Counted from the stretch's first letter, positions 1 through 9,124 are shown. The stretch is DNA of 64,000 bases from Haliea sp. E1-2-M8 (GCF_030649675.1 NZ_JAUTDR010000003.1:62001-126000); one strand, 5' to 3'. Translations and numbers: made by a program. The notes: generated by a model from the letters alone, not told the origin.

Positions 1-68
1 AAACCGTGGATTTCTTCGAGGACGACTACAGCGTGTCTGCCGAGGACCGGTTCCGCAAGGCGGGCTGA
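1..68 (+). CDS. ectB: C-terminal tail of a CDS, probably ectB (diaminobutyrate aminotransferase)
   Basis: An open frame enters from the left edge and ends at TGA 66-68. Its last residues are acidic and aromatic and end in ...EDRFRKAG. The tail alone is too short to identify. The call rests on position: ectC begins 68 bases later on the same strand and ectB normally precedes ectC. EctB would transfer an amino group from glutamate to aspartate semialdehyde, giving diaminobutyrate for ectoine synthesis. Partial; the start lies outside the window. Confidence 0.55.
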   Translation, partial: TVDFFEDDYSVSAEDRFRKAG

Positions 69-136
69 GTTGTCGCCGGCGTGAGCTGGCGAAACCCTCT
101 ATTTGACACTTTTTAACACCAACAAAGGTATACACA

Positions 137-541
137 ATGATTGTACGAGACATGAAAACCGCAGCTAACGAAGGACGGATGATCAAGGACCCCGGCGGCA
201 ACTGGGACAGCACTCGCCTGTTGCTGAAAGACGACAACATGGGGTTTTCCTTCCACATCACCACGATCTATGAAGGCGCTGACTTCCGCATGCATTACCA
301 GAACCACCTCGAGTCGGTGTACTGCATGTCCGGCGAAGGCGAAGTGGAAACCCTGGCCGACGGCAAGAAGTATCCGATCAAGCCGGGCACGATCTACATC
401 CTTGACAAGCACGACGAGCACATCCTGCGCGCCAGCAAGGAAATGAAAATGGCTTGCGTCTTCAACCCGCCGCTGCACGGTACCGAGGTACATAACGCGG
501 AGGGCGCCTACGAACTGGATGCTGATCCAGTGAAATCGTAG
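137..541 (+). CDS. ectC: L-ectoine synthase EctC
   Basis: A cytoplasmic cupin-fold enzyme that closes N-gamma-acetyl-diaminobutyrate into ectoine, a compatible solute against salt stress. The 134 residues match the usual family length. The predicted iron ligands of EctC are visible as Glu59 in HLESVYC, Tyr87 in GTIYIL and His95 in KHDEH. The ATG at 137 has an AAAGG ribosome site 8 bases upstream. It lies between the probable ectB tail and an ectoine-type aspartokinase, the common ectABC-ask order. Nothing in it looks damaged. Confidence 0.97.
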   Translation: MIVRDMKTAANEGRMIKDPGGNWDSTRLLLKDDNMGFSFHITTIYEGADFRMHYQNHLESVYCMSGEGEVETLADGKKYPIKPGTIYILDKHDEHILRASKEMKMACVFNPPLHGTEVHNAEGAYELDADPVKS

Positions 542-618
542 TGGCCGGGGCGAAGGTGATGGATATTGGAACTGGACCCAGGTCGGAGCAAGCCGACCGT
601 GATGGCACAGGGGGATTT

Positions 619-2061
619 GTGAACAGGCATACCGTGGAAAAAATCGGTGGCACATCGATGAGTAATTACGCCGCTGTGCGTGACAGCATCGTGCTTGGCC
701 AGCGCAACGGTGACACGCCCTACCAGCGGGTGTTTGTGGTGTCCGCCTACGGCGGCATTACCGACAAGCTGCTGGAACACAAGAAGGACGGGAAGCCCGG
801 GGTGTATGGGCTGTTTGCGAGCAGCTTCAAGGATCGCAGCTGGGAAGAGGCGCTGGATACCGTGCGCGGGGACATGTTCGCGATCAACGCGGAGCTGTTC
901 GCCGATGCGGAGTCCCTGGCGGAAGCCAATGCCTTTATCGGCGAGCGCCTTGAAAATGCGCGCAAGTGTCTGGAAGACCTGCACAGCCTCTGTGGCCACG
1001 GTCATTTTTCGGTACAGGACCACCTGGTCACGGTGCGGGAAATGCTGTCCAGCGTCGGCGAGGCGCACAGCGCCTGGAACATGGCAAAGCTGCTGCAGCG
1101 TGACGGTCTCAACGCCACCTTCGTCGACCTGTCTGGCTGGCAGGCTACAGGTAGTATGCCGCTGGACGCTTGCATACAGCAGGCTTTCGCCAATATCGAC
1201 CTGGAGAATGAACTTCCCATCGTGACCGGCTACGCCTATTGCAGCGAGGGTCTGATCAACCAGTTCGACCGTGGCTACAGTGAGATGACTTTTAGTCGTA
1301 TTGCGGTGCTTACCGGTGCGCGTGAAGCCATCATCCACAAGGAGTTTCACCTGAGCAGCGCCGATCCGCGCCTGGTGGGCGAGGACAACGCCGTCCCCAT
1401 CGGCCGGACCAATTACGATGTGGCCGACCAATTGGCCAATCTGGGCATGGAGGCAATTCATCCCAAGGCCGCCAAGGGCCTGCGCCAGAACGACATTCCG
1501 CTGCGAGTGAAGAATACCTTTGAGCCGGAGCATGCCGGCACCTTGATTACCCGCGACTACGTCAGCGACACCGCCTGTGTCGAGATCATCGCGGGTTGTC
1601 GCGGTGTCTACGCACTGGAGCTGTTTGATCAGGACATGGCTGGCATTGTGGGTTACTACGACACGGAGATCCTGCGCAATGTGCAGCGTTTCAAGGCGCA
1701 TATTGTGGGCAAGGATATCAATGCCAATACGGTGACCCACTATCTCGATACGAATATGAAAACGGTCAAGCGGATCAAGACCGTGTTGCAGGAAATGTTT
1801 CCGGAAGCAGAGATCCGTGAGCAGAAGGTCGCAATTGTCTCTGCCATCGGCAGCGACATGCAGGTCCCCGGCCTGCTGGCCCGCACCGTGGCGGCCCTGT
1901 CAAAACGCGATGTCAGTGTGCTGGCGATCCACCAGTCCATGCGCCAGGTTGATATCCAGTTTATTGTCCATGATGAGGACTACGAACTGGCTATCAGAAG
2001 CCTGCACGAAACCCTGGTCGAGCCCCTCGATCACGGCAGGGCCATCTGTCTGGCATCCTGA
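619..2061 (+). CDS. ask: Ectoine-type aspartate kinase (Ask_Ect)
   Basis: Phosphorylates aspartate, the first step toward the aspartate semialdehyde used for ectoine. The N-terminus carries the kinase signature as VEKIGGTSMS. Two ACT-like regulatory repeats fill the C-terminus, including a VSAIGSDM stretch near residue 410. The open frame extends upstream to 541, but those extra residues lack family character. GTG 619 directly precedes the conserved start and has GGGGGA just upstream, giving 480 residues as expected. Its place after ectC suggests a copy devoted to ectoine synthesis and less inhibited by lysine and threonine; that property is inferred from the family. Confidence 0.93.
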   Translation: MNRHTVEKIGGTSMSNYAAVRDSIVLGQRNGDTPYQRVFVVSAYGGITDKLLEHKKDGKPGVYGLFASSFKDRSWEEALDTVRGDMFAINAELFADAESLAEANAFIGERLENARKCLEDLHSLCGHGHFSVQDHLVTVREMLSSVGEAHSAWNMAKLLQRDGLNATFVDLSGWQATGSMPLDACIQQAFANIDLENELPIVTGYAYCSEGLINQFDRGYSEMTFSRIAVLTGAREAIIHKEFHLSSADPRLVGEDNAVPIGRTNYDVADQLANLGMEAIHPKAAKGLRQNDIPLRVKNTFEPEHAGTLITRDYVSDTACVEIIAGCRGVYALELFDQDMAGIVGYYDTEILRNVQRFKAHIVGKDINANTVTHYLDTNMKTVKRIKTVLQEMFPEAEIREQKVAIVSAIGSDMQVPGLLARTVAALSKRDVSVLAIHQSMRQVDIQFIVHDEDYELAIRSLHETLVEPLDHGRAICLAS

Positions 2062-2094
2062 GCCGGAGAGAGACGAGGCGGTATTGCCGTCGGC

Positions 2095-2136
2095 TTGACT
2101 GACATCAATGCTGGCAACCGGCCGCTTCCTTACCAT
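2095..2136 (+). promoter_or_regulatory. Predicted FNR-type box and -10 element upstream of ompW
   Basis: TTGAC-TGAC-ATCAA at 2095-2108 matches the FNR/Anr consensus TTGAT-N4-ATCAA at 9 of 10 positions. A TACCAT hexamer at 2131-2136 could be the -10, placing the start near 2143 and the box centre at about -41.5, the classical class II activator position. E. coli ompW is known to respond to FNR. An FNR protein is encoded in this window at 12117-12875. Activation here is inferred. Confidence 0.6.
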
Positions 2137-2183
2137 GTATTCAGGGTGAGCTGTTCACCCGGGTCCATAGTGAGGAGTAAAAC

Positions 2184-2867
2184 ATGAAACAGGTAACAAG
2201 CCTGGCCCTGGCGGCCTTGCTGGCCGGTATCGCTGTCAACGCCAACGCCTATCAGGCAGGGGATTGGGTGCTGCGCCTCGGTGCAACGACGGTGGCACCG
2301 GATGAAGACAGCGACAGGGTTGTGCTGCCTACGGCGCCGGCGACGGTTCTTCCCGGGGTCTCGATAGATAATGATACCCAGCTCGGTATCATCCCGATGT
2401 ATATGCTGACGGATAACTGGGGTGTGGAACTGCTGGCGGCGACTCCGTTTGAGCATGACGTCAAGGTAGAGGGAGTGGGCATCAACGCCGGTTCCGTCAC
2501 CCACCTGCCGCCGACCCTGAGCATGCAGTGGTATCCCTACGGTGGGCAGCGCGGTTGGCAGCCCTATGTGGGGCTCGGGGTGAACTATACCTTCATTTAC
2601 GATGAAGACGTGGATCCGCAGTTGGCGGGCGCGCTGGAGGCCCTGCTGGGTGCCAGCGAGGCAGAACTGTCTCTGGATGATTCTTTCGGCCTTGCGGCCC
2701 AGGCTGGTGTGGATATCCCCCTGTCCGATAACTGGGCCGTTAACCTGGCGGTCTGGTACATCGACATCGACTCCACGGCGAAAATCCGCACCGATGTTGG
2801 CACCGTTGAATTTGACGTTGAGATTGACCCCTGGGTTTACAACGTCGGTATTGCCTACCGCTTCTGA
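2184..2867 (+). CDS. ompW: OmpW family outer membrane beta-barrel protein
   Basis: A small outer membrane barrel of 227 residues, as usual for OmpW, which is thought to form a narrow hydrophobic channel. A signal peptide covers about residues 1-22, ending in NANA. The mature protein starts with YQAGDWVLRLG, contains the family pattern LPPTLSMQWYP, and ends in a typical barrel strand, VGIAYRF, with terminal Phe. A GAGGAG ribosome site precedes ATG 2184. It stands alone, separated from ask by 122 bases that hold the predicted FNR box and a short hairpin at 2144-2160. The substrate is unknown. Confidence 0.92.
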   Translation: MKQVTSLALAALLAGIAVNANAYQAGDWVLRLGATTVAPDEDSDRVVLPTAPATVLPGVSIDNDTQLGIIPMYMLTDNWGVELLAATPFEHDVKVEGVGINAGSVTHLPPTLSMQWYPYGGQRGWQPYVGLGVNYTFIYDEDVDPQLAGALEALLGASEAELSLDDSFGLAAQAGVDIPLSDNWAVNLAVWYIDIDSTAKIRTDVGTVEFDVEIDPWVYNVGIAYRF

Positions 2868-2951
2868 CCGCAGTGCCCGGGAGAGCTGCGCTGTGCGGCT
2901 CGCTAGGATTCTCCCGCCAGCTCCCCTTGCCTGCTCCGGGCTCTCCAGCCA

Positions 2952-3656
2952 TCAATGATGATGCTGGGGCGCCATCTGTTCCTGCTGCCCGTTGTTGGGC
3001 TGGCCGTGACCGCTGTGACTGATCGTCAGGTACAGTGTCCACAGTCCCGACAGTATCAGCAGGATACCCAGAACGATTTTCAGCCCCCTGCGCCGCAGCA
3101 GTGACTGCACTGCGCCGGCACCGAAGCTGGTCGCCAGCATGGCCGGCAGCGTGCCCAGACCAAAAAACAGCATCATCAATGCCGACAATCTGGCGTCCTG
3201 GGCCGTAGCCGCCCAGGCGAGGCTGCTGTAGATCAGCCCACAGGGCATCAGCCCCCAGCACAGCCCGAGTGCCGCACCTTGATACCAGTGGCGCAGCGGT
3301 AGCAGCTTGCCGGACCAGCGCTGTACCGGACGCCAGAGCAGGGCGCCGCCCCGCTCCAGCCACTGCAGCGCCCGCCACCAGTCGGCTATGTACAGCCCCA
3401 TTGCGACCAACAGAATGCCGGCGAGATAGCGCAGCGTCATGGTCCAGGCCGCGATGTCGATGCTGCCGGCGGCAAAGCCCAGGGCAGCGCCGAGCAGGGT
3501 ATAGCTGGTGATGCGACCGCCGTGATACGCAAGGGTCATGCCGGTACCCTTGGCGCCGCCCAGTTGCAGCGCGGCGGCAATACCCCCGCACATGCCCAGG
3601 CAGTGGCCTGCACCTGCCAGCCCGAGAGCGAAAGCGCTGCCGAGTTCAGTCAACAT
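2952..3656 (-). CDS. TauE/SafE-like membrane protein of the cbb3 oxidase cluster
   Basis: A 234-residue inner membrane protein with about six hydrophobic segments. It starts with the pattern GHCLGMCGG found in the sulfite exporter TauE/SafE-like proteins that close many cco clusters. The paired Cys residues and a histidine-rich C-terminus (QHHH) suggest metal handling, perhaps copper delivery to the oxidase; this is inference. The start overlaps the end of ccoS by 11 bases, so the two are probably translated together. It is the last gene of the cco run and faces ompW tail to tail. Confidence 0.85.
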   Translation of the reverse strand: MLTELGSAFALGLAGAGHCLGMCGGIAAALQLGGAKGTGMTLAYHGGRITSYTLLGAALGFAAGSIDIAAWTMTLRYLAGILLVAMGLYIADWWRALQWLERGGALLWRPVQRWSGKLLPLRHWYQGAALGLCWGLMPCGLIYSSLAWAATAQDARLSALMMLFFGLGTLPAMLATSFGAGAVQSLLRRRGLKIVLGILLILSGLWTLYLTISHSGHGQPNNGQQEQMAPQHHH

Positions 3657-3834
3657 TATCGTTCCCTTCTTGCGGCGGGGGTTTCTGCTTGCCAGCTTCC
3701 TCTTCCATGAGGATGCGGGAGGCCTCCTTGTCCAGATCCTCGTACTGGCCGTTGTCTATGGCCCAGATCAGCAGGCGAATAGCAATAACGCAGAAGACCA
3801 GGGCGATTGGAATCAACAGGTACAGACTTTCCAT
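3646..3834 (-). CDS. ccoS: cbb3-type oxidase assembly protein CcoS
   Basis: A 62-residue protein with one N-terminal membrane segment (about residues 5-26) followed by the CcoS-typical WAIDNGQYEDLDKEA region and a charged tail. CcoS is needed for cofactor (haem and copper) insertion into CcoN. It sits 13 bases after ccoI and overlaps the TauE/SafE-like gene, the usual ccoGHIS order. Size and motif both fit the family. Confidence 0.94.
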   Translation of the reverse strand: MESLYLLIPIALVFCVIAIRLLIWAIDNGQYEDLDKEASRILMEEEAGKQKPPPQEGNDNVD

Positions 3835-3847
3835 GGCAGGCGCCGCC

Positions 3848-6256
3848 TCAGCCGCGGGATTTATTGAGGCGCAGTGAATTCATCACTACGATCAGCGAGC
3901 TGAGCGACATTCCCAGAGCGGCCGCCCAGGGTGGAATAAAGCCCATGGCGGCCAGCGGTATCCCGCAGCAGTTGTAGCCCAGGGCCCAGGCGAAATTCTG
4001 TTTGATGACGCGGGTGCACTGGCGGGCCTTGTGCAAGCTGGTAATGAGAGCCCCAAGGTTGTCGCTGTCGACCACGAAATCGGCCTGTGCCCGGGCCAGG
4101 TCGGTCGCGCTGGCGACGGCGAAGGAGGCGTTGGCCAGGCTCAGCAGAGGCGCATCATTGAGCCCGTCGCCGACCGCCATGACCACCTGTCCCTGCTCCT
4201 GCCAGCGGCGCACCTGCTGCATCTTGTCCTCCGGCGACAGACCGGTGCCGACATGCTCAAAGCCGAGCTCCTCCGCCAGCCGGTTGCCGGCGGAGGAGCT
4301 GTCTCCAGTCAGCAGAGCCAGCGTCATGCCCGCTCTGCGGGCGGCTGTCACCACCTCTGAGGTTTCAGGGCGCAACCGGTCAGAGAACCCGAACCAGGCC
4401 AGCGGCTGGTCCTGCGTGCACAGAGCGACCCAGTACAGGCTGGCATCCGGCGGCGTCGTCAAGCTGGGCGCCATCTCGCGACAGAAGCGCTCGCTGCCCA
4501 TGCGGTAGCGTTGGCCCTCCCAGCTTGCCTCAACGCCGGCGCCGGCCACGTAGGTCGGATCGCTGAGCGAGGTCACCGGCGCGATGTCGCGGAAGGCATG
4601 TGCAACCGGGTGGTTGGAGTGTTGCTGCAGGGCGCTGCCGAGTGCGGTCAGCGCCTCTGCCCGCAGCGGGCCGCAAGGTGCGACGTACTCAAGCTGCAGC
4701 TTGCCCTCGGTCAGGGTACCGGTCTTGTCGAACACCAGAAGCCGTGCCCGGGACAGGGCTTCAATGGCGTTTTCCCCGTGTACCACCACCCCTTTATCGC
4801 GCAGGGCGCTGGCAGCCGTGGTGAGAGCGGCTGGCGTGGCCAGGGCGAGGGCGCAGGGGCAGCTGATCACCAGTACCGACAGGCAGATCCACAGCACCTG
4901 GTCCGGCGCGATCTGGCTCCAGACCAGTCCGGTCACAGCGGTAATCAGGAGGATGCCAGCCACGAACCAGGCCGACAAACGGTCAGCCATCCGCGCCAGA
5001 TTCGGTTTGGCGCGCTGGGCCCGTTCCACGCTCTGCTGCAGCGCCGCCAGGCGGCTGCTCTCGTAAAGCTGCTGCACCTCCAGTTCCAGGCTGCCTTCCA
5101 GGTTGATGGTGCCGGCAAAGACGGCATCACCCGGTGCCACCGTGCGCGGCACATACTCACCGTTGAAGGTGTCCTCGCGCACGGCGCTGGTACCGCTGTG
5201 CACTGTGCCATCCAGGGCAATGGTTTCGCCGGCCACCACCCGCACTGTGTCGCCGGGCTGCAGCACGCGGCGCGACACCCGTTCCCACGCTTCGCCACGA
5301 CGCACGGTTACCGCCAGTGGCAGACTGTCTTCGGCATCATGGCAGGCGAGCATGTGCCTGCGCCGCACGCGCTTCTCGAAGAACCGGCCCAGGAGCAGGA
5401 AGAAAGTAAACATGACGACCGAATCAAAATAGACCTCACCGCCGCCTGTGGCGGTCGCCCAGACGCTGGCACTGAAGGCCAGGCCGATGGCCAGAGCCAC
5501 CGGCAGATCCATCACCAGCGAGCCGTGGCGAAGATGGCGCCAGGCAGTGGTGAAAAAGGGGCGTGCGGAGTAGAGCATGACAAAGCTTGCGACCAGCAGG
5601 CTGACACTGCGCAGCAGGGTCTGGTGCTCAAGCGCGATACCCTGCAGATCGCCGGCATGCAGGGCGATGCCGAACATGCCAACCTGCATCATGCCGACAC
5701 CGGCCACTGCCACCCGGCGCAGGTCGGTGCGGTATTCCAGCTCGATCTGCTCGCGCTGGCTGCTGTTGTGGAATGGTCTGGCGCTATAGCCCAGCGCTTC
5801 GACCAGCGCGAAGATGCGGCTGGGCTGGACCCGCGTATTGTCGAAGCGCACCATCAGGCGCTGTTGTTGCAGATTGACCTGCGCATCCAGAATTCCGGTC
5901 TCACGCAGCAGAGTCTGCTCAATCAGCCAGGTACAGGCTGCACAGGTGACGCCGCCAAGCAGCAGGCGCGCACTCTCCGTGCCATCTTCGCTGGGATTGC
6001 AGAACTGGCGGCGCAGGGCCGTGTCATCGTAGAGCCGGTATTCGTCCAGCGTCGGCGCGGCGTCGCTGGCTGGTGTTTCGCTGAAAGCCGTGCGCTGTCG
6101 GTAGAAGCTCGCCATCCCGCTGCCCGCAATGAGGCTGGCAACGGCGCGACAGCCGGGGCAGCACATGGGCTGGGCAATGCCGTCGATGTCAACGCTGAGG
6201 CGGGTGCCGGAGGGTACGGCTTCGCCGCAGTGGAAACAGGGCTGGGGGCCGCTCAT
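3848..6256 (-). CDS. ccoI: Copper-transporting P-type ATPase CcoI (FixI)
   Basis: A P1B-type ATPase that supplies copper for cbb3 oxidase assembly. An N-terminal cysteine cluster (CFHCGE, CCPGC) is followed by a metal-binding domain with GVTCAAC near residue 105, about eight membrane segments, the CPC motif in SCPCALAL, the phosphorylation site DKTGTLTEG and the hinge motif GDGLNDAP. The open frame begins at 6328, but the arginine-rich extension is atypical. ATG 6256 (MSGPQPCFHC) gives 802 residues and leaves 17 bases after ccoH. All catalytic motifs are intact. Confidence 0.95.
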   Translation of the reverse strand: MSGPQPCFHCGEAVPSGTRLSVDIDGIAQPMCCPGCRAVASLIAGSGMASFYRQRTAFSETPASDAAPTLDEYRLYDDTALRRQFCNPSEDGTESARLLLGGVTCAACTWLIEQTLLRETGILDAQVNLQQQRLMVRFDNTRVQPSRIFALVEALGYSARPFHNSSQREQIELEYRTDLRRVAVAGVGMMQVGMFGIALHAGDLQGIALEHQTLLRSVSLLVASFVMLYSARPFFTTAWRHLRHGSLVMDLPVALAIGLAFSASVWATATGGGEVYFDSVVMFTFFLLLGRFFEKRVRRRHMLACHDAEDSLPLAVTVRRGEAWERVSRRVLQPGDTVRVVAGETIALDGTVHSGTSAVREDTFNGEYVPRTVAPGDAVFAGTINLEGSLELEVQQLYESSRLAALQQSVERAQRAKPNLARMADRLSAWFVAGILLITAVTGLVWSQIAPDQVLWICLSVLVISCPCALALATPAALTTAASALRDKGVVVHGENAIEALSRARLLVFDKTGTLTEGKLQLEYVAPCGPLRAEALTALGSALQQHSNHPVAHAFRDIAPVTSLSDPTYVAGAGVEASWEGQRYRMGSERFCREMAPSLTTPPDASLYWVALCTQDQPLAWFGFSDRLRPETSEVVTAARRAGMTLALLTGDSSSAGNRLAEELGFEHVGTGLSPEDKMQQVRRWQEQGQVVMAVGDGLNDAPLLSLANASFAVASATDLARAQADFVVDSDNLGALITSLHKARQCTRVIKQNFAWALGYNCCGIPLAAMGFIPPWAAALGMSLSSLIVVMNSLRLNKSRG

Positions 6257-6273
6257 CGCCGTGCCTCGCCCCC

Positions 6274-6768
6274 TCAGGAGTCGTCTGCGAGCAGGTCTTC
6301 GGCGCGAACGACGCCGTCCAGGCGCCATTCGTTGCCCGCGGCGTCACTGAGGATCCAGTGCCAGCGTTCGGCAACGGCGGTCTGCAACTGGCCGTTGTAG
6401 ATACCCGGTCCCACCCGCTGCAGCGCAACGCTGAAGTCGCGGTCTGCTTCCATGGGGTGCGAGAAAGTAAGCTCCAGGGTGTCTGCCGTCACTGGCCCCT
6501 CCAGCCTGGCTGTGACCTGATGCTCGGTAATGGTGAACTGTGCTGCCAGTGCGAGTTCCCCGGCACGCTCCTTGCGCTCCAGCTGGCGGTTGATCGCCAG
6601 ACCCACCTTGTAATACTCATCCACTACCAGATCATCCGAGTGCTTGTAGGCGGTGTACATGAGGTGAAAGCTGACCACGACCACAGTTCCCGGCAGGGCG
6701 ATGAGAAACCAGGGCCAGAACTGCCGATACCATGGTGTTGTGTCCTGATCGGGGTATACAGGCTTCAT
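6274..6768 (-). CDS. ccoH: cbb3 oxidase assembly protein CcoH (FixH)
   Basis: A single-span inner membrane protein of 164 residues with its membrane helix at about residues 15-36 (FWPWFLIALPGT) and the family pattern DDLVVDEYYKVGLAIN. CcoH takes part in late assembly and stability of cbb3 oxidase. The ATG at 6768 overlaps the ccoG stop by one base (TGATG), indicating coupled translation. A GTG one codon upstream is an alternative start. It lies between ccoG and ccoI as expected. Confidence 0.93.
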   Translation of the reverse strand: MKPVYPDQDTTPWYRQFWPWFLIALPGTVVVVSFHLMYTAYKHSDDLVVDEYYKVGLAINRQLERKERAGELALAAQFTITEHQVTARLEGPVTADTLELTFSHPMEADRDFSVALQRVGPGIYNGQLQTAVAERWHWILSDAAGNEWRLDGVVRAEDLLADDS

Positions 6769-8177
6769 CACAGTGGCCTCATGAAACGCGATTCAGAACG
6801 AATTTCCAGGGACTCCTGGTCGGTGGCCCTGGCCGTAAACACGATCTCGCTGCTGGGGCGTGGCAGTTGTTCCGGCGCGGCTCGAACCCGCAAGCTGATG
6901 CTGCGCACTTCGCCGCCGTCCAGTGTGTAGACGGAATCGCCGATGATCTCGGCTCCGTCTATGCCGCTGACCAGAATCTCGAACTCGTGCATGGACTGCT
7001 CCATGTTGACCAGGCTTAGCGTGTAGATATTCTCTATCTTGCCGTCCATGGTGGTCATGTACAGCTCGTTGCGATCCCGGATCACGGTAAGCTCAAGCGG
7101 TACCCGCGTGAGGATCCGGTAGCTGAACAGGCCCACCATCACGCACAGTACCAGCAGGTAGCCGATGATACGGGGACGCAGCCAGTGGGTCGTCCCGCCC
7201 TGCAGCTGGTGCTCACTGGTGTAGCTGATCAGGCCACGTGGGTAGGACATCTTGTCCATCACGGAGTTGCAGGCGTCAATGCACAGGGCGCAGCCGATAC
7301 ATTCGTACTGCAAGCCGTTGCGGATGTCGATGCCGGTCGGACACACCTGTACGCACAGCTCGCAGTCGATGCAGTCCCCCAGCCCCAGTGCCTTGTGGTC
7401 CGCGTCGCGCTTGCGCGATCCGCGCGGCTCGCCCCGCGCCGGGTCATAGGAGACGATAAGGGTATCCTGGTCGAACATCACCGACTGGAAGCGCGCATAG
7501 GGGCACATGTACATGCAGACCTGTTCCCGCAACCAGCCAGCATTGATGTAGGTGGCGAGGGTGAAGAAGATGGTCCAGAGCACGCCCCACTGGCCCGCGG
7601 ACAAAGTCAGCAGGTCGGGCAGCAATTCCCGCACGGGGTAGAAGTAGCCGACGAAGGTCATGCCGGTGAGAAAGGCAACGAATAACCAGCCACCGTGTTT
7701 CAGGCTCTTGCGCAGCACCTTCTCGGCGCTCCAGGGGGCCTTGTCCAGGCGCATGCGCTGATTGCGGCTGCCTTCAAATTTCTGCTCGATCCACATGAAA
7801 ATACTGGTCCAGACGGTCTGGGGACAGGTGTAGCCACACCAGACCCGGCCGGCGAATACCGTGACTGCGAACAGGGCAAAGGCGGAGATAATCAGCAGGA
7901 ATGCCAACAGGGGGAAATCCTGGGGCCAGAACACCAGTCCCAGAATGTGGAACTTGCGCTCGGGCAGATCGAACCAGACCGCCTGGCGACCATCCCAGGA
8001 CAGCCAGGGCAACAGGAAATAGCCGATCAACAGCGGCCAGCCGGTGTACAGGCGGATACGCTGGTAGAAACCCTCGATCTTGCGGGTGTAGATTTTTTCC
8101 CGATGCTGATAAAGATCGATTTCACTGACCTCCGCCGGAGCGAACTCGTGGACATCAATCAGGTTCTTGTCATTCAT
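6768..8177 (-). CDS. ccoG: Cytochrome oxidase accessory protein CcoG (FixG), 4Fe-4S
   Basis: A 469-residue membrane protein with several N-terminal helices, a ferredoxin-like region with two cysteine clusters (CIDCELCVQVCP and CIGCALCIDAC, about residues 266-302), and a C-terminal periplasmic-type domain. Cysteines in VWCGYTCPQTVW match the FixG/CcoG family. The family is proposed to reduce copper during cbb3 assembly. It follows ccoP after a 68-base gap and precedes ccoH. All cysteine ligands appear present. Confidence 0.95.
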   Translation of the reverse strand: MNDKNLIDVHEFAPAEVSEIDLYQHREKIYTRKIEGFYQRIRLYTGWPLLIGYFLLPWLSWDGRQAVWFDLPERKFHILGLVFWPQDFPLLAFLLIISAFALFAVTVFAGRVWCGYTCPQTVWTSIFMWIEQKFEGSRNQRMRLDKAPWSAEKVLRKSLKHGGWLFVAFLTGMTFVGYFYPVRELLPDLLTLSAGQWGVLWTIFFTLATYINAGWLREQVCMYMCPYARFQSVMFDQDTLIVSYDPARGEPRGSRKRDADHKALGLGDCIDCELCVQVCPTGIDIRNGLQYECIGCALCIDACNSVMDKMSYPRGLISYTSEHQLQGGTTHWLRPRIIGYLLVLCVMVGLFSYRILTRVPLELTVIRDRNELYMTTMDGKIENIYTLSLVNMEQSMHEFEILVSGIDGAEIIGDSVYTLDGGEVRSISLRVRAAPEQLPRPSSEIVFTARATDQESLEIRSESRFMRPL

Positions 8178-8245
8178 GCCGCGTTACCACTGTCGAGTGC
8201 GGGGAGGGTGGAGCGACCGGCCCCTCGAAGGGGCCGGCGGGTAGA

Positions 8246-9124
8246 TCAGTTGCTGAGACTGTAGATGTAGGCCGCGAGGATGTGGATCTTGTCTTCGGTC
8301 AGGCTTTCGCCGAAGGCTGGCATGACGCCGTTGCGGCCGGCACGCAGGCTGTGTGCGATCTGCTCGCGGCTGCCACCGTAGAGCCAGATGCCGTTGGTCA
8401 GGTTGGGCGCGCCGAACAGGTAGTTACCCTTGGCGTCCGCGCCGTGACAGGCTGCGCAGTACATCTGGTAGTGCCCCTCGCCGGCAGCGGTCATGTCCGC
8501 ATCGGTCGAGCGCCCGTTCAGGGACAGCACGTACTCTGTGGCTTCTGCGATGCCCTGGTCGCCCAGCACCCCCGCCCAGGCCGGCATGGCGGCGCGACGG
8601 CCGTTGACCAGGGTTGCCTTGAGCGCCTCCGGGCTACCGCCGTAAAGCCAGTCGTCGTCCGTCAGGTTGGGGAAGCCGTAGCGGCCCTTGCCGTCAGCGC
8701 CATGGCACTGGGCGCAGTTGTTGCCAAACAGGCGCATGCCCATCCTGCGCACCGCCGGATCCTGGGCGATTTCCTCGACCGGCGTTGCCAGGTAGCGGCT
8801 GCGCATTTCGCTGTAGCGCGCTTCCGCTGCCTCGACTTCCGCCTCGTGCTGGCCGATCTGGGTCCAGCCGATCAGCCCAGGGTAGTTACCCATGCCGGGG
8901 TAGATAATCAGGTAGCCGATAGCCCAGACGATGGTGATTACGAACATGTAGAACCACCAGGCCGGCAGGGGATTGTCGTACTCCTCAATACCGTCGTGGG
9001 CGTGACCGGTGGTCTTGTCGGTCTCGCCCTCGCCGCGTTTGCGGTTGCCCAGCAGGATCCAGGTGATCCCGACAAAGGTGATGACGGTCAGGACAATGAC
9101 CCACCAGCTCCAGAAACTAGTCAT
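8246..9124 (-). CDS. ccoP: cbb3 oxidase subunit III CcoP (dihaem cytochrome c)
   Basis: Carries electrons from soluble cytochromes toward CcoO and CcoN. An N-terminal membrane helix (about residues 1-24) and a second near residues 55-75 are followed by two cytochrome c domains, each with a haem site: CAQCH and CAACH. At 292 residues it has the usual family size. The start overlaps the end of ccoQ by 8 bases. Methionine ligands are likely in the segments after each site (MPAWAGVLG, MPAFGESL). Confidence 0.97.
   Translation of the reverse strand: MTSFWSWWVIVLTVITFVGITWILLGNRKRGEGETDKTTGHAHDGIEEYDNPLPAWWFYMFVITIVWAIGYLIIYPGMGNYPGLIGWTQIGQHEAEVEAAEARYSEMRSRYLATPVEEIAQDPAVRRMGMRLFGNNCAQCHGADGKGRYGFPNLTDDDWLYGGSPEALKATLVNGRRAAMPAWAGVLGDQGIAEATEYVLSLNGRSTDADMTAAGEGHYQMYCAACHGADAKGNYLFGAPNLTNGIWLYGGSREQIAHSLRAGRNGVMPAFGESLTEDKIHILAAYIYSLSN

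Noticed and set aside
103-134. TTGACA at 103 and TATACA at 129, a possible promoter for ectC
   Set aside because: The spacer is 20 bases and the start would fall inside ectC. The AAAGG at 124-128 reads better as the ribosome site, with ectC transcribed from upstream of ectA.
541-618. N-terminal extension of the aspartokinase frame
   Set aside because: It begins inside the ectC stop region and encodes residues unlike the family. GTG 619 has a good ribosome site and the conserved start.
2144-2160. GGGTGA/TCACCC hairpin before ompW
   Set aside because: It lacks a T-run and lies after the predicted start, so it is not a terminator. It is too short to claim as a riboswitch.
4511-6400. 629-codon open frame on the plus strand
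   Set aside because: Antisense to ccoI, whose motifs are complete; composition is that of a shadow frame.
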